NCBI GenBank assembly: GCA_933228675.1
Contig: OW121743.1
Span: 18,435,151-18,499,150 of the forward strand
Direction of reading: 5' to 3'
Origin: Stomorhina lunata
Lineage: Eukaryota; Arthropoda; Insecta; Diptera; Rhiniidae
DNA: 64,000 nt
Below, one piece after another: positions 1 to 11,400 of this stretch (the first letter of the stretch is position 1; each line of letters opens with the position of its first letter). The translations under genes and the position numbers were made by a program. A model generated the notes under the pieces. That model was not told where the DNA came from. It was given only the letters and a program-made list of their open reading frames with translations, and did not search any database.

Positions 1-2740
1 ATCCAGTCCTGTAGCACTTGATAAATTTCGCCCTCATCTAAGGATTGAAATGAATCGGTTCGTGCAATCTTGGATTCTGCTTTCTTTATGTTATATTATA
101 TGATTGATCCAGTCCTGTAGCATCTGATCCAAACTCATCCAAGGTTTGAAATGTATTGGTTTTTAAATTTTCTGTTCCTGATTCATATTTGTCATACTAT
201 ATGAGTAATCCAGTTCTGTAGCACTTGAATAAATACGTCCTCGTCTATGTATTGGAAAGTATCGGTTCTTACATTCTCGGATTCTGCTTCCTTTATGTTA
301 TATTATATGATTAATCCAGTCCTATGAAACCTGATCCATCTCAAACTTGTACAAGGTTTGAAATGTATTGGTTTTTACATTTTCTGGTCCTGCTTCCTAT
401 TTTTTATATTATATGAGTAATCCAGTCCTGTAGCACTTGATCGATTTCGCCTTCATCTAAGGATTGAAATGAATCGGTTCTTACATTCTCGGGTCCTGCT
501 TAATCGTTGTTTTATTATATGACTAATCCAGTCCTATGGCTCCTGATCGATCTCAAACTCATCCAAGGATCGAAATGTATCGGCTTTCATATTTTCTAGT
601 TCTGCTTTCTATTTGTCATATTATATGAGTAATCCAGTCCTGTAGCACTTAATAAATTTCGCCCTTATCTAAGGATTGGAATGAATCGGTTCTTGCATTC
701 TTGGATTCTGCTTCCTTTATGTTATATTATATGATTAATCCAGTCCTATGAAACCTGATCCATCTCAAACTTGTCCAAGGATTGAAATGTATTGGTTTTC
801 ACATTTTCCGGGTCTGATTCTTATTTTTTATATTATATGAGTAATCCAGTCCTGTAGCACTTGATCAATTTCGGTTCTTGCAATCTTGGGTTCTGCTTTA
901 TTTATTTTATATTATATGATTGATCCAGTCCTGTAGCATCTGATCCAAACTCATCCAAGGATTGAAATGTATCGGTTTTTACATTTTCTGGTCCTGCTTC
1001 CTATTTTTTATATTATATAAGTAATCCAGTCCTGTAACACTTGATCAATTTCGCCCTCATCTAAGGATTGAAATGAATCGGTTCGTGCGATCTTCGATTC
1101 TGCTTTCTTTATGTTATATTATATGATTGATAAAGTCCTGTAGCATCTGATCCAAACTCATCCAAGGATTGAAATGTATTGGTTTTTACATTTTCTGTTC
1201 CTGATTCATATTTGTCATACGATATGAGTAATCCAGTCCTGTAGCACTTGAATAAATACGTCCTCGTCTATGTATTGGAAAGTATCGGTTCTTACATTCT
1301 CGGATTCTGCTTCCTTTATGTTATATTATATGATTAATCCAGTCCTATGAAACCTGATCCATCTCAAACTTGTCCAAGGTTTGAAATGTATTGGTTTTTA
1401 CATTTTCTGGTCCTGCTTCCTATTTTTTATATTATATGAGTAATCCAGTCCTGTAGCACTTGATCGATTTCGCCTTCATCTAAGGATTGAAATGAATCGG
1501 TTCTTACATTCTCGGGTCCTGCTTAATCGTTGTTTTATTATATGACTAATCCAGTCCTATGGCTCCTGATCGATCTCAAACTCATCCAAGGATTGAAATG
1601 TATTGGTTTTCACATTTTCCGGGTCTGATTCTTATTTTTTTTATTATATGAGTAATCCAGTCCTGTAGCACTTGATCAATTTCGGTTCTTGCAATCTTGG
1701 GTTCTGCTTTATTTATGTTATATTATATGATTGATCCAGTCCTGTAGCATCTGATCCAAACTCATCCAAGGATTGAAATGTATTGGTTTTTACATTTTCT
1801 GTTCCTGATTCATATTTATCATACTATATGAGTAATCCAGTCCTGTAGCACTTGAATAAATGCGTCCTCGTCTATGTATTGGAAAGTATCGGTTCTTACA
1901 TTCTTGGATTCTGCTTCCTTTATGTTATATTATATGATTAATCCAGTCCTATGAAACCTGATCCATCTCAAACTTGTCCAAGGTTTGAAATGTATTGGTT
2001 TTTACATTTTCTGGTCCTGCTTCCTATTTTTTATATTATATAAGTAATCCAGTCCTGTAGCACTTGATAAATTTCGCCCTCATCTAAGGATTGGAATGAA
2101 TCAGTTCTTGCAATTTTGTTATATTATATGATTAATCCAGTCCTGTAGCACCTGATCTAAACTCATCCAAGGATAGAAATGTATCGGTTTTCATATTTTC
2201 TAGTTCTGCTTTCTATTTGTCATATTATATGAGTAATCCAGTCCTGTAGCACTTGAATAATTGCGCCCTCGTCTATGTATTGGAAAGTATCGGTTCTTAC
2301 ATTCTCGGATTCTGCTTCCTTTATGTTATATTATATGATTAATCCAGTCCTATGAAACCTGATCCATCTCAAACTTGTCCAAGGATTGAAATGTTTTGGT
2401 TTTTACATTTTCTGGTCCTGCTTCCTATTTTTTATATTATATGAGTAATCCAGTCCTGTAACACTTGATCAATTTCGCCCTTATCTAAGTATTGGAAAGC
2501 AACGGCTTTCCAGGGCCTGCTTTCTGGTTGTTATATTATATAATTGATCCTGTCCTGTAGCTTTTGATCCAAACTCATCCAAGGTTTGAAAGTTATTGGT
2601 TTTTACATTTTCTGGTTTAGCTACCTATTAGTTATATTATATGAGTAATATAGTCCTATAGCACCTGATCAATCTCGAGCTCATTTAAGGAATGGAATGT
2701 ATCGGCTCTTATATTCTCTGGTTTTGCTTTCAATTTATTG
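1..2740. repeat. ATCCAGTCCTGTAGCAC tandem array, monomer about 105 bp
   Basis: About 26 head-to-tail monomers, each opening with a variant of ATCCAGTCCTGTAGCACTTG, then ATCTAAGGATTGAAATG, a TCGGTT block and a TATATTATATGA box before the next unit. Two subtypes alternate (CTGTAGCACTTGA and CTATGAAACCTGATCC). There is also a higher-order period of about 1024 bp: the sequence from 1 reappears from about 1025, and the variant near 191 reappears near 1215. The array is truncated by the left window edge and decays into unique sequence after about 2700. No ORF is maintained. This is a satellite-like non-coding array upstream of the predicted promoter. Confidence 0.9.
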
Positions 2741-3488
2741 CTTTAAATCCTGTCTCTTTAGAATTTTATAGCAAATTTTTTGCTATGCCTTGAAATTTGA
2801 TGTTATCCAGGTTTTACTGTTAATATTTCAGCTTAGCAACATTTTCATGTTTCCGGCAACATTTGTATGTTTGCCAGCAACATTTTATTAAGAGTTTTCT
2901 TTTTGTGTAAAATATGAATTGCTCCGGAAATTACTGCAGTCTCAACAACTTTCAGAGAAAATTACTGGAACCAAGATGGGTTGAGTAAGCGTCTGAGTGT
3001 GTGTGTGTGTGTTTGTTAGAGATAAAGTATCTGTGAGAGCAACATTGAAGCTAGAACAAGAAATATGAATCCCAACATTTAAGTTGGAGTAATTTCAGAC
3101 AATTTCAGTTCTTATTGAAACATCAGAGCGTTCACAACACGTATGAAAAGATAACGGTGTGTGGTGGCTAACTCAGAATAAACAGACAAAAGGCCAACAA
3201 ACAGCAACAAAAGAAAACGTTTGAAACGAGAAAAAAAAGAGCAACGAACACATACACACACACTCTCATTTGTATTGAAACTCTTTGTATAGGAGTATCT
3301 GTGTGTGTTTTGTGAAACAGATAGTATCTGTGTGAGTGTTTGTATTTGGCTGCATTTTATTGTGTTGGCGCGTTTTATTCGAAACTGAATTAAAACGTTA
3401 ATCAAAAATAAAGTTTTTTTTTGCTGTAATTCTTTTTTTGTATGTTCGGCTCTGCCAGTTGGTTTGAGTATTAACGTTCAGACAACAA
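2741..3488 (+). promoter_or_regulatory. Unique region upstream of the predicted promoter
   Basis: Non-repetitive, less A/T-biased sequence between the first satellite array and the predicted transcription start. It holds three near-copies of GCAACATTT (2836-2890), a GT microsatellite (about 2998-3014) and an opposing ACAC tract (about 3248-3266). These dinucleotide tracts are common near fly promoters. A 97-codon reading frame on the - strand (3112-3405) is low-complexity with no recognisable domain, and is not called a gene. The regulatory role is inferred only from position. Confidence 0.35.
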
Positions 3489-3522
3489 TCAGTTGTTTAA
3501 CGATAACGAACGTGTTAAGAAC
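3489..3522 (+). promoter_or_regulatory. Predicted TATA-less core promoter (Inr + DPE)
   Basis: TCAGTT at 3489-3494 matches the fly initiator, with A at 3491 as +1. At exactly +28 to +32 (3518-3522) lies AGAAC, a four-of-five match to the DPE consensus RGWYV, and +24 is G, which DPE promoters favour. No TATA box is seen about 30 bases upstream. The fixed spacing is what makes this more than a chance Inr. A second initiator-like TCAGAC ten bases upstream has worse DPE spacing. No transcript evidence is available here. Confidence 0.45.
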
Positions 3523-3935
3523 GTTTTGTCTCAAGAAAAGCGGTCGATAAAGTGTTGAAAACGAATTGAAAAGATAAAAAAGAATAAAGAGAATTTTTTT
3601 ATGAATATTGAAATTAAAGAAAAAATTTCAACGTAAATTTTTGTAATTTTTTACAAAAAAAAATATTTACCGAATTTATTTTATTAAAAAAAAGAAACGA
3701 AAAAAGACGGAAATTTATGGTAAAAATTAAATAAAATCATTAACAAAAAATTATGAAATTGTTTAATGAATAAATAATAACAAGTGTTAGTCATTCTTCA
3801 TAAAATATAAAAAAAAAATCAACAACAAAAATTTTTTAAATTTTTGTAAATTTTTTTTCTTTCATCGAATTCACGTGCTGCTGGATTAAAAAAACGAAAA
3901 TTTGTGGAAAATTTTTTAAAATATTTAAGAAAAAG
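3491..3935 (+). other. Possible untranslated first exon
   Basis: This runs from the predicted start at 3491 to a possible donor AAG|GTAAAA at 3935/3936. It is A-rich with stop codons in every frame and only tiny reading frames, for example the ATG at 3601 with 11 codons. That suits a 5' leader. It would splice across about 18 kb to the acceptor at 21975. The donor is the best of several mediocre candidates, so the 3' boundary is uncertain; the link to the downstream exon rests on both signals being on the + strand with no competing gene between them. Confidence 0.3.
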
Positions 3936-4257
3936 GTAAAACTACTAAATTTTTAAGACAACTTAATTTAGAAAAAATTTATGATTAATTAAACAAAAAT
4001 ATAAAGCCAACAGAATTTTAAAATTCAAGTCATAAAGAGAGAAATACACCGGGAAACAAATTTAAAAAAAAAAATAAGAAAAAAATGTTTCCAAAATTTT
4101 TTTTATATAAGGAAAATCAAAAATAAGTAAAACTAATTTCTAGGATCAATTGCAAGTCCCTTGAACTCTTCCGAAACTTCTATACCAATTAACAATTTAC
4201 TAGTTCATCTCAAGTCCTATAACATTATAATTTTCAAAAAATTTGATACAAATTTAT

Positions 4258-7200
4258 AAATTTTCCAAAATTTAAAAATTTTTTTAAAATTTCTTTATTT
4301 CGTGGCAAAAATGTAATATTCTTACATTTTTTTTAAAATTTACAAAAATTTTCTAAAATTAAAAAATTTTCTAAAATTAAAAAATTTTCTAAAATTAAAA
4401 AATTTTCAAAAATTTTGAAATTTTCTAAAATTAAAAAATTTTCTAAAATTAAAAAATTTTCTACAATTAAAAAATTTTCTAAAATTAAAAAATTTTCTAA
4501 AATTAAAAAATTTTCTAAAATTAAAAAATTTTCTAAAATTAAAAAATTTTCTAAAATTAAAAAATTTTCTAAAATTAAAAAATTTTCTAAAATTAAAAAA
4601 TTTTCTAAAATTAAAAAATTTTCAAAAATTTGGAAATTTTCTAAAATTTAAAAATTTCGAAATTTTGCAAAATTTGTAAACTTCTATTTAAAATTTTCTC
4701 AGCTTGTTAATTTTTAAAAATTTGAAATTTACAAAATTCTTTAATTTTAAAAATTTTCAAAAATGTATAAATCTCTTAGATTCTTTAATTTTCCTAAATT
4801 CTTTAAATATGTAAATTTTCTACAAATAATAAATATCCTATAATTCTTAAAATTTGAAACTTTTAAGCAATTTTTTTGACTTGTAAATTTTCTAAAATTT
4901 GTAAATTTCTATTAAGAATTTTCTTAATTTGTGAATTTTCTAAAAATTGTGAATTTTTAATTTATTTTTTAATTTACCTAAAATTTGTAAATTTATAAAA
5001 TTCTTAAATTTAATAAAAATTTTTAATTTTCGAAAATGTTTCAATCTTTTAGATTTTTGAATTTTCTTAAAGTCCAAAAATTAGTAAATTTTGTACAAAT
5101 AAGGAATTTCCTAAAACTCTTAGATTTTTAAACTATTTAGCAATTTTCCTAACTTCTAAGAATTTAAAAAATTTTTAATTCAACAAAATTCTTCAATTTC
5201 ACTAAATTTTAATTTTGAAAATTTTCTTGATTTTTTAATTTTCTTAAATTCCTAAAATTTGTAAATTTTGTACAAAAAATATTTTTTTTTTAATATTGAA
5301 ACTTTAGAAAATTTATAAGTCAAAAAAATTGCTTAATATTTTTGACTTATAAATTTTCTAAAGTTTGAAAATTTCTATTTATTATAGAACTTTCTTAATT
5401 TTGAAAATTTCTAAAACTTGTTAATATATAAAATACTTCAATTTCCTCAAATCTTTAATTTTTGAAAATTTTCTAAAATAAATAAAACTCTTAGATTTTT
5501 AAAATTTTCCTAAATTTCTAAAATTTGTAAATTTTGTACAAATAATAAATTTACTAAAATTCTTACATTTTGAAACTATTTAGAAATTTTCTTCGTTTAG
5601 AAATTTTCTAAAATTTGTAAATTTCTTTTTAGAAGTTTCTTAATTTAAAAAATTTCTAAAATTTTTAAACTTATAAAATTCTTCAATTTCCCCAAATTCG
5701 TAAAAATTTTTAAATTTTCTAAGATCAATAAAACCTTTAGACTTTTCAATTTTCTTTAATTTCTTAATTTTTAAAATTTTCTACAAATAATAAATTTCTT
5801 AAAATTCTTAAATTTTGAAACTATTAGGCTATTTTTTTTTACTTGTAAATTTTCTATAGTTTGTAAATTTCTATTTCTTACAAAATTTTCTTAATTTGGA
5901 AATTTTCTAAAATTAATTAATTTATACAAGTTTTTAATTTCCTAAAATTTTTTAATTTTAAAAATTTTCTAAAAGTCTCTTAAAATTTTCAATTTTATTA
6001 AGTTCTTAAAATTTTACTTTTATTTGAAAATATTCTTAATTTTAACATTATTAAAATTTATAAAATTTTTCAATTTCCCAAAATTTGATAATTTAAAAAA
6101 ATTTTGATAATTTGAAAAATTTTGTACTCTTTTAAAATTTTCTTTATTTGAAAATTTTTAAATTTTTAAAACTCTTTAATTTTCTAAAATTTTTAAAATT
6201 AATAATTTTAGGAAATTGATAAATTTTAAAAATTCAAACATTGGAGAAAATTTCTTAATTTAGAAAATTCGCAGGTGGAAAAAATGTTTAAAATTTAAAA
6301 ATTTATCTTCTATGTAAAAATTTTGTTAAAATAGAAATTTTGCAAATTAAAAAATTATTTTGATTTTTAAACATTTTTTCTATTTGGAAATTTTCTAAAA
6401 TTTTAAGATTTATAAAATTTGGCAATTTCCTAAAATTCTTAATTTCGGAAAATTTGTCTATTCTTTTGGAATTTTTTTTCGAACATTTTCCTTCCTGAAT
6501 TATTCAAAATTCTTAAATTTCCTATTTTTTGTAAAATTTCTAAATTTTGATAATTTTAAAGAATTTTCTACTCTTTAGAAGTTTTTCCTAATTGGGGAAT
6601 TTTCTTTAATTTAAAATTTATAAAATTCAATTTAATTTTATAAAACTGGTAAATTTCAAAAATTCTTTGAAAATTTTTCTTCTTGAATTATTCAAAATTT
6701 TTGAATTTCCTATTTTTTGTTAAATTCCTAAATCTTGATAATTTGAAGAATTTTATACTCTTTGGAAATTTTTCTTAATTGGGAACTTTTCTTTAATTTA
6801 ACTCTTAAACCCTTCAATTTTCTAAAACTGGTAAATTTTAGAAATTCAAAAATTGCTCTACTTTACGAAAATTTTGTTAAATTGGAAATTTTAAATTTAG
6901 AGAATTCTTCAATTTCCTAAAATTCAAAAATTTTGAAAGTTTCTTTGCTATTTGGAAATTTTCTAAGCCTAAAAATTTCCTAAAATATACAAATTTAAAA
7001 ATTTTCTAAAATTTATAAATTTTTCGTAAACATTTCAAATTTTTTACATTGAAAAATTATAAAAATTTTGAAATTTTCAAAGACGGTAATTTTTCAAATT
7101 TTTTAAAACAATAATTTTATTTTTCCTAAAAATCTTAATTTTTCGAATATTTTTCAATTTTGCAAATATTTCAACTATTAATTAATTAAACTTTTAAATT

Positions 7201-7440
7201 TTCTAAAAATTCGAATTTTTCTAAAAATTTGTTTTTCTATAAAACTTTAACTTCTCAAATTTAAGTTTTTCCAAAATTTTAAATTTTTTTAAAACCTTTT
7301 AATTCTCCAAAAAATTAAAATTTTTCTAAAACTTTTAAATTTTCCAAAAATTTTAATTTTTAAATTTTTAAAACCTTTAAGTTTTCCAAAAATTTTGATT
7401 TTTAAATTTTTCTAAAACCATAAAATTTTCTGAAAATTTG
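4258..7440. repeat. AT-rich TTTTCTAAAATT degenerate repeats with an 18-bp perfect core
   Basis: About 3 kb built almost wholly of variants of AAATTTTCTAAAATT and AAATTTGTAAATTT. The purest part (about 4340-4645) is some 16 copies of an 18-bp unit, TTTTCTAAAATTAAAAAA. Because 18 is divisible by three, it creates a spurious 78-codon frame of repeating KFSKIK at 4415-4651, which is an artefact and not a gene. Outside the core, the words drift into simple-sequence texture with loose monomers of about 240-280 bp (recurring TTGTACAAATAATAAATT). Non-coding. Confidence 0.85.
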
Positions 7441-8345
7441 AATTTTTACAAAAATTTTAAATATTCTAAAATACTTAAAAAGCTTTTAAATGCATTACCC
7501 TCCATTCTAAGCTTTTTCGAAACAGAATGTTCAAAAACACAAGCTTTTAAAACAATTGCTAGTGCCCAAAAAAATTCAAAAGCTTTCCCATAAATTGGGT
7601 TCAAGCTTCCATTCTCAATAAAATTCTTCATTAAAATTTTCATAATAAAAACATTTAACAGAAAATGTTTTAGTAAAAAGCTTCTTAACAAAAGCTTATA
7701 AATACTTAAAATTGTCCAAATTTTTAAAATCTAAACTTTCCGCTATAGAATTTTCTTTTGAAATTTAGAAATTTATATTTTTTCTAAAATAGGCAAATGC
7801 ACAGTTTTCAAATCTTCCGAAAAGTTTTCGTCTGAAATAAAAGCTTTCCAAACAAGATTTATTTTGTAAATATATTTAAAAGCTTTTTTTGAAAATTTTT
7901 CATAAACATATTCTTAATAAAGACATTTGAAAGAAAAGCTTTCACTGAAAAGCTTCTTAACACAAAAGTATACAAAATCTTAAGATTATCTCTATTTAGA
8001 AATTTTTAAAAATTTCTGAATTTAATAAAATGAGAAATTGTTTATAAATTTTAAATAATTTTAGAATTTTATAACAATTTTTAAGAAATTTTTAAAATAT
8101 TAAAATTTTTGAAATACATAAAAAGTTTTGAAATGCACTTAAATTGTTTTGAAATTTCCTTAAAAGCTTTTCCATAAACTTTATTCAAACTTTACTAAAA
8201 TTTCATTTAAACGTTTCAAAGAAACAGTTTTACCAAAAAACTGCTTCACAAAAGCTTTTGAAAGTTTATTTCTTTGAATAGCTTTGTCAATTTATCCATT
8301 TAGCTTCTGGATAAATTTTAAGCTTTTGGCTTATTTCATTAATTC
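7441..8345. repeat. AAAGCTTTT-rich diverged sequence
   Basis: HindIII-like AAGCTTTT words recur at irregular spacing, with related phrases on TTCATTAAAATTTTCATAA and AGAAAAGCTTCTTAACA appearing twice (about 7615-7700 and 7895-7975). This suggests two or three old copies of a unit of about 280 bp. The 81-codon frame on the - strand at 7446-7691 is a by-product of this sequence and resembles no known protein. Confidence 0.5.
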
Positions 8346-8429
8346 TTATGATATTTTAAAGATCGTTTTTGATATAATCTGCTACTCAAAGCCTATATTA
8401 TATTATAAATTTGTCATATTTCAGCAATT

Positions 8430-11400
8430 TTCAAAATAGTAGTAGATATACTACTTTTTTAAAATGTTAAAAACAAAACGTTTCTTTAAGTAAAATATTT
8501 TTTTTGAATAAGGTTATTATGTGAACTCAAAAAATCCTCTAAATTCTTTAAGTTTAGCCATATTCAAAATAGTAGTAAAAAAATACTACTTTTTTAAAAA
8601 TGTTTAAAATGGCAAGATTTTTAAGTAAAACTAATTTATTTACATATTTTGATCCTTAAATCTCAAAAACAATAGTAATTTCTTTCAGTAAAGCCATTTT
8701 TGAAATAGTAGTAGATATACAACTTTTTTAAAATGTTAAATATTGAACGGTTTTTTTGGAAAAATATATTTTTTGGATATGGTCATTCTTTAAACTCAAA
8801 GAGTCCTGTAATTTCTTTAAGTTTAGCCATTTTCAAAATAGTAGTAAAAATACTACTATTTTAGAAATGCATGATTTTAAAGTTAAACTTACTTTTTTAG
8901 ATATTTTGATACTTAAATCTCAAAAAATATAGTAATTTCATTTAGTTAAGTCATTTTTAAAACAGTAGTAGATATACTACTTTTTTAGAACGTAGAATAT
9001 TGAAAGATTCTTTTGGTAAAATATTTTTTCTTGGATATGGTGATTCTACAAACTCAAAATATCCTCTAAATTCTTCAAGTTTAGCCATTTTTAAATAGTA
9101 GTAAAAATACTACTTTTTTAAAAATGTTTAAAATCGCATGATTTTTAAGTAAAACATTTTTTTACATGTTTTGATACTTAAATCTCAAAAAATATAGTAA
9201 TTTCTTTCAGTTAAGCCATTTTTAAAAAAAGTAGCAGAAATACTACTATTTTTAAAATATCGAATTTTAAAGCTTTTATGGGAAATTTTTGTTCTTTTGT
9301 ATAATTTTGCAATTTCTAACACAAATTTTCATGTAATTTCCTAACTGTTGCTGGTTTTGCTTTTAATAGATTTTCTTTCTGTTTCATTTTGTCACTTCAA
9401 AGCGAAATTTCTATGTGAATACACTTTAATGAAAAGTAATAGGTAGTCGTTTTTTGTCTTAGCTGTGTAAAGTTATTTTTAATTTTGCTGTTTGTAAACA
9501 CACTCACGAACCAAAAGAATCAACTTTAGCAGCAAAAACAAAACGACTAACAACGAAATGCGGCTAAATCCAGTTGCAAAGGCCAAGAGACTTTTAGACA
9601 TGTGAACAACTTTTTTTTTCCTAAAAATTTTTGTTTCTGCTTTTTTTTTGTTAATTTTTTATAACACACATAGCAAAAGTGTTTTGCAGCAAACGATTGT
9701 AGAGGATGATAAATAAAGCAATGAATGAAGAAGAAGTCAAACAAGGTTGCAAAAGAAATGAGGAAAAATTTGTAATCAAAAAATATTTCTAAAATTTTTT
9801 AAAACTTTGAAAGGAGTAAAATTAGGAAAATTATTGACAAAATCATTAAATATTTTGGAAATTTTTACTTTAATTTTGTTAAATTTTTTTAGTTTTTCAA
9901 AAACTATAACTATTTTGCAATTTCAAAATATTTGTAGAAATACTACCTTTTTAAAAAGTACAAAATGTTTTTCCTGGATTACAAATTTTTAACTAAACTT
10001 GTTTAAAATAGTTAAAAATTAGTTAATTCCAATTAAAAATGTCAATTTTAAAGTTTTTAAAAATAGTAGTAGAAATACTACCTTTTTAAAAAGTAAGAAA
10101 TCTTGTCCTTAATTACAAAAAATGCTTAAAATTTGTAATAAAACATATTACAATTAATTAATACCAATTAAAAATAAAAGTTTTAAGATTTAAAAAATAG
10201 TAGTAAAAATACTACATTTTTAAAAGTACAGATTTTTGTCCTAGATTACAAATGTTTAATTAAATTTGTTAAAATTAGTTAATAATTAGGTAATACCAGT
10301 TAAAAATATAAGTTTTACAATTTTTAAAAATAGTAGTAGAAATACTACCTTTTTAAGAAGTACAAAATTTTGTCCTGGATTAAAAATTTTTAACTTAACT
10401 TGTTTAAAATAGTTAAAAATTAGTTAATAACAATTAAAAATGTTAATTTTAAAGTTTTTAAAAATAGTAGTAGAAATACTACTTTTTTAAAAAGTACAAA
10501 ATTTTGTCCTTAATTACAAAAAATGCTTAAACTTTGTAATAAAACATATTACAATTAATTAATACCAATTAAAACTAAAAGTTTTAAGATTTAAAAAAAT
10601 AGTAGTAAAAATACTACATTTTTAAAAGTACAGATTTTTGTCCTAGATTACAAATTTTTAATTAAATTTGTTAAAATTAGTTAATAATTAGGTAATACCA
10701 GTTAAAAATATAAGTTTTACAATTTTTAAAAATAGTAGTAGAAATACTACCTTTTTAAGAAGTACAAAATTTTGTCCTGGATTAAAAATTTTGAACTAAA
10801 CTTGTTTAAAATAGTTAAAAATTAGTTAATAACAATTAAAAATGTTAATTTTAAAGTTTTTAAAAATAGTAGTAGAAATACTACCTTTTTAAAAAGTACC
10901 AAATTTTGTCCTTAATTACAAAAAATGCTCAAAATTTGTAATAAAACATATTACAATTAATTAATACCAATTAAAAATAAAAGTTTTAAGATTTAAAAAA
11001 ATAGTAGTAAAAATACTACATTTTTAAAAGTACAGATTTTTGTCCTAGATTACAAATTTTTAATTAAATTTGTTAAAATTAGTTAATAATTAGGTACTAC
11101 CAGTTAAAAAATATAAGTTTTACAATTTTTAAAAATAGTAGTAGAAATACTACCTTTTTAAGAAGTACAAAATTTTGTCTTGGATTAAAAATTTTTAACT
11201 AAACTTGTTTAAAATAGTTAAAAATTAGTTAATAACAATTAAAAATGTTAATTTTAAAGTTTTTAAAAATAGTAGTAGAAGTACTACCTTTTTAAAAAGT
11301 ACCAAATTTTGTAGTGAATATACAAGACTTTATAAATGCCAATTAAAAATATCAGTTTTGATCATTTTAAAAATAGTAATAGATATACTACCTTTTTAAA

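Noticed and set aside
3112..3405. 97-codon frame on the - strand
   Set aside because: Longest frame in the window, but low-complexity, with no domain, in the predicted promoter region on the opposite strand and partly made of GT/CA tracts.
4415..4651. 78-codon open frame with repeating KFSKIK
   Set aside because: It is the 18-bp tandem repeat read in one frame; the period is divisible by three, so the frame stays open without any selection.
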